Position numbers and translations under genes: made by a program
Origin: Cytophagales bacterium
GTDB taxonomy: Bacteria; Bacteroidota; Bacteroidia; Cytophagales; Cyclobacteriaceae
NCBI GenBank assembly: GCA_025359125.1
Contig: JANYHI010000056.1
Coordinates: 1-35,649 of the forward strand
DNA length: 35,649 nucleotides
Direction of reading: 5' to 3'
The notes under the pieces: generated by a model
Told to the model about the DNA's origin: nothing
The model's database searches: none
Seen by the model: the letters and a program-made list of their open reading frames with translations, nothing else
In this document: in pieces, positions 1 to 8,231 of the stretch
Layout of the letters: the number at the start of each line of letters is the position of its first letter
Position numbering within the stretch: the stretch's first letter is position 1

Positions 1-78
1 AGATTCGGTGGTGTGACCTATGTAAAACTTATTAGCCTTGGAAGAAGAGATGATGTAGAATACGGCATCCATAAATAA
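1..78 (+). CDS. C-terminal end of an unidentified protein (partial)
   Basis: The window opens inside an open frame that ends at a TAA at 76-78. The visible 25 residues end in GRRDDVEYGIHK. The reading frame is supported by its position right before a terminator-like hairpin. The fragment is too short for a family assignment and I do not recognise it. The start lies outside the window. Confidence 0.6.
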   Translation, partial: RFGGVTYVKLISLGRRDDVEYGIHK

Positions 79-106
79 AAAAGCCTCAAATTTCTTTGAA
101 GCTTTT
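79..106. terminator. Bidirectional intrinsic terminator
   Basis: AAAAGC (79-84) pairs with GCTTTT (101-106) and TCAAA (86-90) with TTTGA (95-99), with one C/A mismatch and a 4-nt loop. The stem has A-rich and T-rich flanks, so it can end both the upstream + strand gene and the tRNA transcript arriving on the - strand. Confidence 0.75.
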
Positions 107-109
107 CTG

Positions 110-184
110 TGGGAGCTGAGGGGTTCGAACCCCCGACCCTCTGCTTGTAAGGCAGATGCTCTGAACCAGCTGAGCTAAGCTCCC
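110..184 (-). tRNA. tRNA-Val (anticodon UAC)
   Basis: Read on the minus strand the 75 nt give a full cloverleaf. The acceptor stem is GGGAGCT/AGCTCCC with discriminator A, the D arm contains AGCTCAGCTGGT, the anticodon stem is TCTGC/GCAGA with loop CTTACAA (anticodon TAC, codon GUA), and the T arm has GGTTCGAACC. The 3' CCA is not encoded; the next bases are CAGA. A consensus Bacteroidetes promoter lies upstream at 284-314, with a broken tRNA copy between. Confidence 0.96.
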
Positions 185-218
185 AATGTTTTTACTTTTA
201 CTTTTCGTTTACCAATCT

Positions 219-269
219 GACCCTTCCGCCTTAAAGCGGAATGCTCTGAACCAGCTGAGCTAAGCTCCC
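219..269 (-). pseudogene. Truncated tRNA copy (tRNA pseudogene)
   Basis: On the minus strand the first 29 nt (241-269) are identical to the 5' end of the neighbouring tRNA-Val: acceptor strand, D arm and the start of the anticodon arm. A diverged anticodon arm follows (TTCCG...CGGAA around an abnormal 8-nt loop CTTTAAGG), then GGGTC. After that the similarity stops: no T arm and no 3' acceptor strand are present. It cannot fold as a tRNA. It sits directly between the promoter at 284-314 and the intact tRNA, so it is probably transcribed in the same precursor. Confidence 0.8.
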
Positions 270-283
270 GTTTTTAAGGACTG

Positions 284-314
284 CAAAGGTAAAAGAGATT
301 TCTATTTGTGCAAA
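284..314 (-). promoter_or_regulatory. Consensus Bacteroidetes sigma-A promoter for the tRNA unit
   Basis: On the minus strand TTTG (314-311) is followed by exactly 19 nt and then TACCTTTG (291-284). This matches the known Bacteroidetes consensus TTTG-N19-TAnnTTTG. It points toward the broken and intact tRNA copies, with the expected start near 277-280. Confidence 0.8.
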
Positions 315-317
315 AAA

Positions 318-923
318 TTATTTCCAATAATCATATTGCATATAACGGGCTGCCTCTAAGGCTACTTCTTTGCCCTGCAACTTGCTTACAACATAAAAAG
401 ACATATCAATCCCTGCCGAAACCCCTGCCGAAAGGATGATCTTACCATTATCTACCCAGCGCTTCTCTCCAGAAACCTTAGCGGTAGGCGCCATCTTTTG
501 CAAAGCCTCAACAGCCATAAAGTGCGTAGTCGCCTCTAGGTTTTCTAGCATTCCTGCTTTCGCGAGTATCAAAGCGCCCGTGCAAACAGATAAAACTAAT
601 TCTGCTTTATCAAAATTCTTTTTAATCCAGCTTAGCATCACGGGGTTATCCATTTCTTTCCTCGAACCAAATGGCTTTCCGTCAGCATCATAACCCCCAC
701 CTCCCGGTATTAAAAAAATATCCGCAACAGGGCAGTTATCAAATGTATAAGTAGGGGCAATCATCAATTTATTCCGTGCACTTATCTGCGCGTGTTCGGC
801 CACCGTAAATACTTCATAAGGTACGCCCACTTGTCTTTTTCCTGTTATCGAAAAAACTTCAAATGGGCCAGCAAAGTCTAGTACTTCTACCTGATCGAAA
901 AGCACAATAGCTATTTTTTTCAT
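318..923 (-). CDS. DJ-1/PfpI family protein (class I glutamine amidotransferase-like)
   Basis: This 201-residue protein has the flavodoxin-like DJ-1/PfpI fold seen in isonitrile hydratase-type and GATase1_PfpI_2 proteins. It starts with a beta strand IAIVLFDQVEVLDFAGPFEVF, shows the PGGGG turn near residue 74, and has the nucleophile elbow SVCTGA with Cys114. ATTHF around His134 is typical of the AraC-like/PfpI subgroup. No signal peptide is seen, so it is probably cytoplasmic. The length fits a stand-alone domain. It lies 22 bp downstream of the DUF1905 gene on the same strand and is probably co-transcribed with it. The substrate cannot be told from sequence; hydratase, glyoxalase and chaperone-like roles all occur in the family. 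Confidence 0.88.
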   Translation of the reverse strand: MKKIAIVLFDQVEVLDFAGPFEVFSITGKRQVGVPYEVFTVAEHAQISARNKLMIAPTYTFDNCPVADIFLIPGGGGYDADGKPFGSRKEMDNPVMLSWIKKNFDKAELVLSVCTGALILAKAGMLENLEATTHFMAVEALQKMAPTAKVSGEKRWVDNGKIILSAGVSAGIDMSFYVVSKLQGKEVALEAARYMQYDYWK

Positions 924-945
924 GTGTAAATTTTTTAAAGGGAGA

Positions 946-1452
946 TTAATCGAGCTTGCCTTTATTAGCGCGCATCATTTCGGGATACCCTTGCTTCTTA
1001 CTAAAACCTTCCAAAGACATAACGATGCGTTTTGTTTTGGTGACGGCTGTTTTGGCACTCTCAATCCATTTGCTATAATATTGCTGATGAGAAGGTGGTA
1101 GTGATTTAAAAAATTGCTCCGCTAGTGGGTCAGCTTTCAGACAAGCAACTAAATCAGGAGATAGCGTAAGCTTACGTTCGTCCAATTCAAAATTGATAGT
1201 CACTTTATCTCCAAATTTTTTGCTTAATGCTTTTCGTAGCATGTTATTCATAGGCAAAATAAAATGTCCTTCGCCCATTGGAAGCAACGCAGTTTTTTGA
1301 ATCACCACTTTATCAATTGTCCCTTTCACCCGAAAGGAAACTTTTCCATCTTTTAATTTCTTCGCTTGCGCTTTTGTTAACTCAATATACTGCCAGCCAG
1401 TTTTCTCGCCTTTCTTATAAAACTTTTGTATGATGGTGGTAAATGTTAACAT
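946..1452 (-). CDS. DUF1905 / YdeI-OmdA domain protein
   Basis: The 168-residue protein has two parts. Residues 1-95 fit DUF1905, a small beta barrel with the ending GDKVTINFELDER. The C-terminal part from about residue 105 fits the YdeI/OmpD-associated (OmdA) helical segment, including LPPSHQQYYSKWIESAKTAVTK and a basic RIV motif. Such proteins are common in Bacteroidota and are often described as bacteriocin-protection related, but no reaction is known. It begins at an ATG (1452-1450) and is followed 22 bp later by the PfpI-like gene, which suggests a two-gene operon. No signal peptide is visible. The family call is fairly safe; the function is not known. Confidence 0.82.
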   Translation of the reverse strand: MLTFTTIIQKFYKKGEKTGWQYIELTKAQAKKLKDGKVSFRVKGTIDKVVIQKTALLPMGEGHFILPMNNMLRKALSKKFGDKVTINFELDERKLTLSPDLVACLKADPLAEQFFKSLPPSHQQYYSKWIESAKTAVTKTKRIVMSLEGFSKKQGYPEMMRANKGKLD

Positions 1453-1496
1453 CCGGTAAAAATACTAAACTCAAAAATATTTTTTGTGGCTCGGGC

Positions 1497-1585
1497 GGGC
1501 TGTCGCTACTCGCCAGCCTACTTCGACCCGCCAGCCGAAACGCTCGTAAAGGCTGGGCTCAAACATGCGCTCCATCCCTAGCCGA
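1497..1585. repeat. Dispersed GC-rich repeat, copy A
   Basis: This 89-bp GC-rich block lies in an otherwise AT-rich intergenic gap. It aligns almost without gaps to 32260-32349, with about 80% identity by eye. Shared runs include GGGCTCAAACA and ATCCCTAGCCGA. The gap 1453-1648 holds no gene. The block is followed by TAAATTTG at 1605-1612, a possible -7 element for the next gene. Confidence 0.75.
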
Positions 1586-1604
1586 AATGGAACATCGTCC
1601 AAAA

Positions 1605-1612
1605 TAAATTTG
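1605..1612 (+). promoter_or_regulatory. Possible -7 promoter element for the MBL-fold gene
   Basis: TAAATTTG matches the Bacteroidetes -7 consensus TAnnTTTG and lies 37 nt before the ATG at 1649. No TTTG is found at the expected 19-nt spacing upstream, so the call rests on one element only. Confidence 0.35.
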
Positions 1613-1648
1613 CTTCCTTTGCGTCCATCGGAAAGTTAGTTTAATAGC

Positions 1649-2761
1649 ATGAAAATTTTAAAACGAATCAATATGATCTTTCTTTTAGTCATAGGAGTAT
1701 TGGCGCTGTGTGTTTATTTCTTTATGCAAACGGAGGTATTTGGTGCTCAACCAACCGCAGCAAGACTGGCCCGCATCGAAAAATCTCCTAACTATAAAAA
1801 TGGATCTTTTCAAAACTTAAGCGTTACCCCTATTCAGTCCGAAAATTTTTCTTTTTGGAGATTACTATTAAAATATTTTAATGCACCCAAAACTTCAGAG
1901 CCTTCTCAGCCATTACCTTCTATTAAAACGGATATTAAAATGCTTTCGGGAGATCAATTAACTTTAGTTTGGTTTGGCCACTCTTCGTATTTTTTAAAAG
2001 TTGACGGAAAAAATATTCTAGTCGATCCTGTCTTCAGCGGCAACGCTTCACCTGTTTCATTTTTCACTTCTAACTTTCCAGGGTCTAATGTCTATGGAGT
2101 AAATGACTTCCCAGAGCTTGATATGGTTTTAATTACCCACGACCATTACGATCATCTCGATTACAAAACTATTCTCCAATTAAAATCTAAAACAAAATTA
2201 TTTTGTACCTCATTGGGTGTTGGCGCTCACTTAGAGCGCTGGGGGGTTCCGGCTGAAAAAATTGTTGAGTTCGATTGGTGGGAAGGCAAACAAATTTTTG
2301 ATGGAATGGAATTAACTGCTACCCCAGCTAGGCATTTTTCAGGTCGTAGTTTTACCAGAGGCAAATCGTTATGGTCTTCATTTGTTTTAAAAACACAAAA
2401 CAATAAACTCTTTTTAGGTGGCGATTCAGGATACGACACACATTTTAAAACCATTGGCGATAAATTCGGAGCATTCGATCTCGCACTGTTAGAATGCGGA
2501 CAGTACAATGAGGATTGGCCCTACATCCACATGATGCCCGAGCAAGTAGTGGATGCCGCAAAAGATTTACAAGCGAAAGTTTTGATGCCAGTACATTGGG
2601 CTAAATTTAAACTCTCACTTCATACTTGGAAAGAACCTATCGAACGTGTTATTAAATCTGCCCAAGAGAAGAATGTAAAAACAACTACACCTATGATTGG
2701 GCAACCCGTTGTGATTGATTCCAATTATCCGCAAGCAGAGTGGTGGGTTGCAGTTCGGTAG
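1649..2761 (+). CDS. MBL-fold metallohydrolase, UlaG/NAPE-PLD-like
   Basis: This 370-residue protein begins with a hydrophobic segment (about residues 9-27) that is a signal anchor or signal peptide, so it is probably membrane-attached or periplasmic. The metallo-beta-lactamase fold follows: WFGHSSYFLKVDG near residue 110, LVDPVF, and the zinc motif HDHYDHLD with His164, His166, Asp168 and His169. GGDSGYDTHF and the late PVHWAKF histidine supply further ligands. The arrangement matches the beta-lactamase superfamily domain found in UlaG-like lactonases and in NAPE-PLD phospholipase D relatives. The N-terminal linker and length resemble the bacterial NAPE-PLD-like group. The substrate is unknown. 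The gene stands alone between the GC-rich repeat and a MarR regulator. Confidence 0.88.
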   Translation: MKILKRINMIFLLVIGVLALCVYFFMQTEVFGAQPTAARLARIEKSPNYKNGSFQNLSVTPIQSENFSFWRLLLKYFNAPKTSEPSQPLPSIKTDIKMLSGDQLTLVWFGHSSYFLKVDGKNILVDPVFSGNASPVSFFTSNFPGSNVYGVNDFPELDMVLITHDHYDHLDYKTILQLKSKTKLFCTSLGVGAHLERWGVPAEKIVEFDWWEGKQIFDGMELTATPARHFSGRSFTRGKSLWSSFVLKTQNNKLFLGGDSGYDTHFKTIGDKFGAFDLALLECGQYNEDWPYIHMMPEQVVDAAKDLQAKVLMPVHWAKFKLSLHTWKEPIERVIKSAQEKNVKTTTPMIGQPVVIDSNYPQAEWWVAVR

Positions 2762-2815
2762 TTCAAATCTTAAAAAATTGTACCTACAATAATAATAGTC
2801 GCTACCTTTACAGGT

Positions 2816-3265
2816 ATGGCAATTGAGGAGGACATCAAACAAGAGAAATTCAGCAGCGAATTTCATAAAATGGCTATTAATATAATGTACACCAGCAGTT
2901 GGTTGCATGGTGGCAATACCGCTCGCTTAAAACCCCATGGAGTTACACCCGAACAGTACAACGTGCTTCGCATTTTACGTGGAAGCCATCCTTCTAAAAT
3001 GATGCTTTCTGAAATTACCAAGCGCATGATTGACAAGAGTAGTAATTGTACTCGATTGGTTGAAAAGTTGAGAACTAAAGAACTTGTAAGTCGAGAGATT
3101 ACACCCAACAATAGACGCCAAGTAGACATCATGATTACACAGAAAGGACTGGCCGTTTTAAAAAAAGTAGACGATGAATCGGAAAGCTGGATTACTTCAA
3201 TGAAAAATGTGAGCGTAGCAGAAGCGAAAGAGCTCAACAGAATTTTAGATAAGCTGAGAGGCTAA
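2816..3265 (+). CDS. MarR family transcriptional regulator
   Basis: The 149-residue protein shows the MarR winged helix: GVTPEQYNVLRILRG leading into the DNA-binding helices, a recognition region LSEITKRMIDKSSNCTRLV, and the wing with REITPNNRRQVDIMITQKG. N- and C-terminal helices for dimerisation flank it. MarR proteins are cytoplasmic dimers that usually repress neighbouring or own genes in response to small ligands. It lies 54 bp after the MBL-fold gene and 36 bp before the helicase gene, all on the same strand. TACCTTTA, a near match to the -7 promoter consensus, lies just before the ATG. The ligand and targets cannot be inferred. Confidence 0.9.
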   Translation: MAIEEDIKQEKFSSEFHKMAINIMYTSSWLHGGNTARLKPHGVTPEQYNVLRILRGSHPSKMMLSEITKRMIDKSSNCTRLVEKLRTKELVSREITPNNRRQVDIMITQKGLAVLKKVDDESESWITSMKNVSVAEAKELNRILDKLRG

Positions 3266-3301
3266 TATTCCAAATATAGATTTCAGTAGTAGCTTTACCT
3301 C

Positions 3302-5539
3302 ATGCAAGACTTTCTTTCTGCGGCAACTCAATTTATAAACACCACTGCTTCGCATATTTTTTTAACAGGCAAAGCAGGCACAGGCAAAACTACTTTTTTA
3401 AGAAACCTTACAGAGATTACACATAAATCTCATATTGTGGTGGCGCCAACGGGTATTGCAGCTTTAAATGCAGCAGGAGTAACCATCCATTCGCAATTTT
3501 TACTTCCGCCTTTTACTTTTTTACCCGATCGTTTTTTACCCGAAGAAGAGAATAGTCGGTTTATCACACAAAACACGTTAGCACATAAACACCCTTTAAA
3601 TAGTGCTCGCAAACAAGTGTTGCGATCTATTGATTTATTGGTGATTGATGAAGTAAGCATGTTGCGCGCAGATCTGTTAGATGCAATTGATTATAGAATG
3701 CGCGCGGCTCGTGGAAATTTTAAACAAAGCTTTGGTGGTGCACAGGTGCTTTTCATTGGGGATTTGTATCAGTTGCCCCCAGTAGTTCGAAAAGAAGAGT
3801 GGGGTAGGCTAAGTGAATATTATAACAGCCCGTGGTTTTACGAGGCAAAAGCATTAAAGGAAGAATCACTCGTTTATATTGAATTAGATAAAATCTTCAG
3901 GCAGCATGATGATGTATTTATTTCTATGCTAAATAATTTACGAAACAATCAGCCGACAGAAGATGACATTAACTTGCTCAATCAACATTATAAAACTCCA
4001 AATGAGTTAACAGCTATAAAAGAAGTAATTACATTAACTACGCATAATTTCAAAGCAGATGAAATCAATCAGCAGGAAATTAATCATCTGAAATCTACCT
4101 CACATTTTTTTAATGCACACCTTGAAGGCGAATTTCCGGAGAGCATGTACCCAGTGGCGGCTAACATTGAGTTAAAAGTAGGAGCCCAGATAATGTTTGT
4201 TCGCAACGACAATGAGAACAAAATGTATTTCAATGGAAAGTTGGCAACCGTAAAACAGATATCAGGTGAAACTATTTTAGTTGAGATGGCCGAAACACAT
4301 AAACCATATCAGTTGAAGCAAGTGAGGTGGGAGAATAAAAAATATGTGGTACAGGAAGCTAATAATCTGCAAGAAGAAGTGATTGGCTCTTTTGAACAAT
4401 TTCCAATTAAATTAGCGTGGGCCATTACCGTTCACAAAAGTCAAGGGTTAACTTTTGATAAAGCAATCATTGATGTAGGTAACGCTTTTGCAGATGGACA
4501 AGTATATGTGGCGCTGTCGCGATTAAGGTCACTAGATGGACTCATCCTGCGCGCACCTATCAGCACTTCTGTCATCAGCACCGATCAGCAGGTGGTAGCT
4601 TTTGTTAAAGGGAATCATCGGCCTGATGAATTGCCTGCCGTGATGAAAGAACGACAGCAAGAATTTATTCGTAAACTTTTCGAAAAAACTTTTGACTTCT
4701 CCTCACTCATTAAAGATATACGCTATATTCGAAAAGATCAGGAAAGCTCTATCAAAGAAAATTCGATGAAAACTGTTCTCGTTCAACTGGCAGAATCTCT
4801 TGAGCAAGAGCAAGTGAACACTGAAAGATTTAGAAGACAACTTACTGAGCGATTGCTGGTGGGCGATACAACTGCTTTTATGGAGCGACTGACAAAAGGA
4901 AGTGCGTATTATAAAAAGCAACTCGTACAACATAGCAAAATGCTCCTTCATCATTTAGAAGTTACTAAACTTCAAAAACGAATGAAGACATACCTCACTA
5001 GTATTACTGAATTGGATCAAGCACTCTGCAAAAAACTAGAAGAGGTTGACAAAGCTGTATATCTGACGGAAGCAATTTTTAGAGGTGATGAAAAAATTGA
5101 GATGAAATCGCTTACGCAACAAAGATTACAAGAGCGTAATTCAATCCTTTCAGAAATTCGTAAACAATTGGAGGTAGAGCCTAAGGCAGAGAAAAAGAAA
5201 ACGCCCAAGAAAGAACGTAAACAAAAACGTACTGATACCAAAAATACTTTTGATGTAACCGTTGATCTTTTAAATACCGGATTAACGCCAGAGCAAATTG
5301 CACAAGAACGAAGCCTTACGCTCGGAACCATTGAAACTCATTTAGCCAAAGCAGTAACTGAAGATAAAATCAGCATTTTTACTTTCATGCAAGAATCTTC
5401 TGTGATGGAAATTATTGATGCTCACCGACAATTGCCAGAAGGTGCTACCTCAAAAGATTTATACGATAAGCTTAAAGGTAAATTTGGGTATGGTCAATTG
5501 CGGGCCGCAATGGCGCACGCCAAAAAGAAAGACATTTAA
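3302..5539 (+). CDS. Pif1/RecD-like superfamily 1 helicase with C-terminal HTH domain
   Basis: This 745-residue protein has a P-loop ATPase N-terminus with Walker A GKAGTGKT (residues 23-30) and Walker B DEVSM (116-120), as in Pif1-like helicases. The UvrD-type C-terminal helicase part carries VHKSQGLTFDKAIID near residue 376 and YVALSRLRSLDGL near 402. A charged, partly coiled region follows, with a lysine-rich stretch near 630-645. The C-terminus from about 650 (LLNTGLTPEQIAQERSLTLGTIETHL) is the HTH_40-type domain found at the ends of RecQ-like and Pif1-like Bacteroidota helicases. The likely role is DNA unwinding in genome maintenance. It is a known Bacteroidota architecture and no key motif is missing. 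Confidence 0.9.
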   Translation: MQDFLSAATQFINTTASHIFLTGKAGTGKTTFLRNLTEITHKSHIVVAPTGIAALNAAGVTIHSQFLLPPFTFLPDRFLPEEENSRFITQNTLAHKHPLNSARKQVLRSIDLLVIDEVSMLRADLLDAIDYRMRAARGNFKQSFGGAQVLFIGDLYQLPPVVRKEEWGRLSEYYNSPWFYEAKALKEESLVYIELDKIFRQHDDVFISMLNNLRNNQPTEDDINLLNQHYKTPNELTAIKEVITLTTHNFKADEINQQEINHLKSTSHFFNAHLEGEFPESMYPVAANIELKVGAQIMFVRNDNENKMYFNGKLATVKQISGETILVEMAETHKPYQLKQVRWENKKYVVQEANNLQEEVIGSFEQFPIKLAWAITVHKSQGLTFDKAIIDVGNAFADGQVYVALSRLRSLDGLILRAPISTSVISTDQQVVAFVKGNHRPDELPAVMKERQQEFIRKLFEKTFDFSSLIKDIRYIRKDQESSIKENSMKTVLVQLAESLEQEQVNTERFRRQLTERLLVGDTTAFMERLTKGSAYYKKQLVQHSKMLLHHLEVTKLQKRMKTYLTSITELDQALCKKLEEVDKAVYLTEAIFRGDEKIEMKSLTQQRLQERNSILSEIRKQLEVEPKAEKKKTPKKERKQKRTDTKNTFDVTVDLLNTGLTPEQIAQERSLTLGTIETHLAKAVTEDKISIFTFMQESSVMEIIDAHRQLPEGATSKDLYDKLKGKFGYGQLRAAMAHAKKKDI

Positions 5540-5605
5540 AAACAATCCGATGCCTACTACTTTAATCACATTTATAGTTGTCTGAATTTTATAAATCTTT
5601 GACAG

Positions 5606-6235
5606 ATGAATGTCAGTTCTATTGCCATTATTGAAGATGATGAAAAGATAAGCCAATATTTGGCCGCGCAAATAAAAGAGCATTTGCATGTTAGTAATTT
5701 AAAAATTTATAATAATGCAGAGCAAGCATTGCAAGAACTGGCAGCTCATCCGGTAGAGATTGGATTATTTGATGTAAACTTGCCAGGCATGAATGGTATC
5801 GACTGCATTCAGCGATTAAAAATGATTCATCCAAAAATGCAAATGATGGTGCTGACGGTGTATGATGACGCTGACACCATCTTTAGCGCACTAAAAGCGG
5901 GGGCAACTAGTTATCTCTTAAAAGGCACTCCACCAGAAAAAGTAGTACAGGCGATTGAAGAAGTTTTTCAAGGAGGTTCTCCCATCAGCAGTCAAATAGC
6001 ACGAAAGGTAATTGAAGCCTTTGCTTTAAAAGAGAAGTTGAATAATTTTTACCAGGAACTCAGTCGTAGGGAACAAGAGATTCTTGATTTGTTGAGTCGG
6101 GGATTTCGTTATCAGGAGATTGCAGATAAGTTATTTATTAGCTTGGATACCGTGCGAACACACATTCGAAACTGCTACGAAAAATTACAAGTAAACAACC
6201 GGGTAGAGGCCTTAAAGAAGACAGGCTTTATATAA
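5606..6235 (+). CDS. NarL/FixJ-type response regulator
   Basis: The 209-residue protein has a receiver domain with the acidic pair EDD at 10-12, phosphoacceptor Asp56 in LFDVNLPGMNG, and the conserved Lys in SYLLKGT near residue 106. A LuxR-type HTH covers about 145-209 (LSRREQEILDLLSRG... DTVRTHIRNCYEKL). It should bind DNA as a phosphorylated dimer. The gene is 25 bp upstream of a 7TMR-DISM histidine kinase, which is almost certainly its partner. The targets are unknown. The envelope genes just downstream (PQQ-type protein, PorE-like protein, CHAT protein) are plausible ones, but no operator was recognised. Confidence 0.94.
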   Translation: MNVSSIAIIEDDEKISQYLAAQIKEHLHVSNLKIYNNAEQALQELAAHPVEIGLFDVNLPGMNGIDCIQRLKMIHPKMQMMVLTVYDDADTIFSALKAGATSYLLKGTPPEKVVQAIEEVFQGGSPISSQIARKVIEAFALKEKLNNFYQELSRREQEILDLLSRGFRYQEIADKLFISLDTVRTHIRNCYEKLQVNNRVEALKKTGFI

Positions 6236-6260
6236 CTTGCAATGAAACAAAATCGTACTT

Positions 6261-8144
6261 GTGAGAGCGGTTGTATTTTTAGTTCTATCCTTATTTCTTT
6301 TAACAGCTAGTCAATTACTGGCGCAACCAGCCCTAGTTGTTTTTGATGGAAATGAAGAGAGAAAAATTCAGGCGAATGAAATAGCCTACTTAGCCGAGAG
6401 CGATTCCATTCGTTCAGTTGATTTGGCCCAAGTATACTACAACCGAGATCAATTCACAATTAACACCCGGCCCGATCTTAATCTGGGAATAGCAAAAGAT
6501 AATTATTGGGTGGCGTTTCGCCTGCAAGCAAACATTGCAAATGCAGCAACGTATTTTGTGAACCTCGCGAATCCAAGATTAAATGAGGTGAATATCTTTA
6601 TTCTCAAGAAGAATAAATTTTCTCCGGTTACAAGATTAGGTGATAATTTTCCGTTCAGTAAAAGAGAGATCAACACAAACGATTTTACATTTCCAATTCA
6701 ATTTACTCCACAAGAAATTATAATAGTATTTTTACACATCAAACACAAAGGCAATACATTGCAAGTGCCGATTAGCATTGTAAATCTAAATGGCCTTTTA
6801 AATTCAGTTGAAGGAGATTATTTATTTACCGGCATGATCTCCGGAATATTCCTGATTACTTTCTTCTTTGGAATTTTCTTTTTATTCAATACCAAAGATA
6901 TTTTATTTCTCTATTACAGCGGTTACATTTTATCAGCTTGTACTTGGATGTGGACAACGGAAGGTTTTGCCTTCCAATACCTTTGGCCAAATTCGCCCGA
7001 ATTAGCCACAAGGTTAGGTCCTGGTGTAAGCGCAGTTTCAGCTTGCTTTTTTATGGCCAACTGTATGCAATTTAGTAAGCCATATGATTTAGCCAGTCGG
7101 TATCGTAAAATCATTTTTGGTGTTTTTTATTTGTTAATCCTCTGGGCCAGCACTCCGTTTATCCCATTCATACCGATAACAGAACAAACAATGAGTATAT
7201 ATCTTTCCGTTTATTTTACCGCTAACATCATCATTGCCGCTCTGCTGTTTCTATACTTAATCAAGCTTTCGATAAAACATCAGGTCATACTTTATTACCT
7301 CGCGGCTGTTGTAGTTACAATTATTAGTTCGGTAGTGGTTGTGTTACGGGGTTCGGGTGTAATCAATCCACCATTTTCAACCAGCACTATTATGAGCACA
7401 GCTTATGTAGCCGAATTAATTTTAATGACCTTCGGTATTACCCGCCAGTTTTATATTTATCGCCAAGAGAAGGAGTTTGCGCTGCAAGAAAATATTAATC
7501 AGCAAAAATCAATCAACGAAAAAATCATTCTTACCCAACGTGCCGAAAGAGAAAGAATAGGCAGAGAGTTACATGATGATATTGGTCCACGCCTTACGCA
7601 CATTACGCTGATGAGCGAGGCCGCAAACCGCGAACTACCCGTTGCAAGTCCATCGGCCAAGGAATTGAAAGAGATCACTGCCGCGTCTCGAAAAATAGTG
7701 AGTAACATGAGCGAAATCGTTTGGTCGATGAGCCCAGAAAGTCGAAGTCTTAAAAATCTTCTTGCTTATTTGAGAGAACAATTGAATCAATTATTAGAGT
7801 ATACCTCACTCGACTATCAAATAATTTTCGAAGAAGGCGAAACAGATCGGGAGATGGAGCACAGCCAGCTACGCACAATATTATTGGTGACCAAAGAAAT
7901 AGTAAATAATGCAGTTAAGCACAGTGGCGCAAAAAAAATCACGATCACCTGTTCCGTACAAAAGACTCACCTGCAATTTGAAATTGATGATGATGGAATC
8001 GGAATCGACCTTACTGCCAAAGTTGCAGGTCATGGACTTAAAAATATCCGAACACGAATTGAAGAGGTAAAAGGCGAAATCACAATTGAATCAACAAAAC
8101 AAAAGGGAGTTAGAATCACCTATTCTGTTCCATATCGCTCGTAA
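6261..8144 (+). CDS. 7TMR-DISM sensor histidine kinase (HisKA_3)
   Basis: This 627-residue membrane kinase starts at GTG 6261. The ATG at 6242 is in another frame. It has a signal peptide (about 1-21), an extracytoplasmic beta-rich 7TMR-DISMED2-like domain (about 25-170), seven hydrophobic helices (about 185-400), and a short coiled linker. The HisKA_3 dimerisation motif ERERIGRELHDDIGPRL follows, with phospho-acceptor His438, and then an HATPase_c domain (NNAVKHSG, DDDGIGI, GHGLKNIRTRI). HisKA_3 kinases pair with NarL-type regulators, as here. DISMED2 domains are thought to bind carbohydrate-like ligands outside the membrane, but the ligand is not known. Confidence 0.93.
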   Translation: MRAVVFLVLSLFLLTASQLLAQPALVVFDGNEERKIQANEIAYLAESDSIRSVDLAQVYYNRDQFTINTRPDLNLGIAKDNYWVAFRLQANIANAATYFVNLANPRLNEVNIFILKKNKFSPVTRLGDNFPFSKREINTNDFTFPIQFTPQEIIIVFLHIKHKGNTLQVPISIVNLNGLLNSVEGDYLFTGMISGIFLITFFFGIFFLFNTKDILFLYYSGYILSACTWMWTTEGFAFQYLWPNSPELATRLGPGVSAVSACFFMANCMQFSKPYDLASRYRKIIFGVFYLLILWASTPFIPFIPITEQTMSIYLSVYFTANIIIAALLFLYLIKLSIKHQVILYYLAAVVVTIISSVVVVLRGSGVINPPFSTSTIMSTAYVAELILMTFGITRQFYIYRQEKEFALQENINQQKSINEKIILTQRAERERIGRELHDDIGPRLTHITLMSEAANRELPVASPSAKELKEITAASRKIVSNMSEIVWSMSPESRSLKNLLAYLREQLNQLLEYTSLDYQIIFEEGETDREMEHSQLRTILLVTKEIVNNAVKHSGAKKITITCSVQKTHLQFEIDDDGIGIDLTAKVAGHGLKNIRTRIEEVKGEITIESTKQKGVRITYSVPYRS

Positions 8145-8231
8145 GCGAAATCTTCTTTTATCAATTACTACTTTATTCACATTTTTTAAGGTGCCCTCTG
8201 AGCCTACCTTTCCAATATAAAACTCAGCCCT

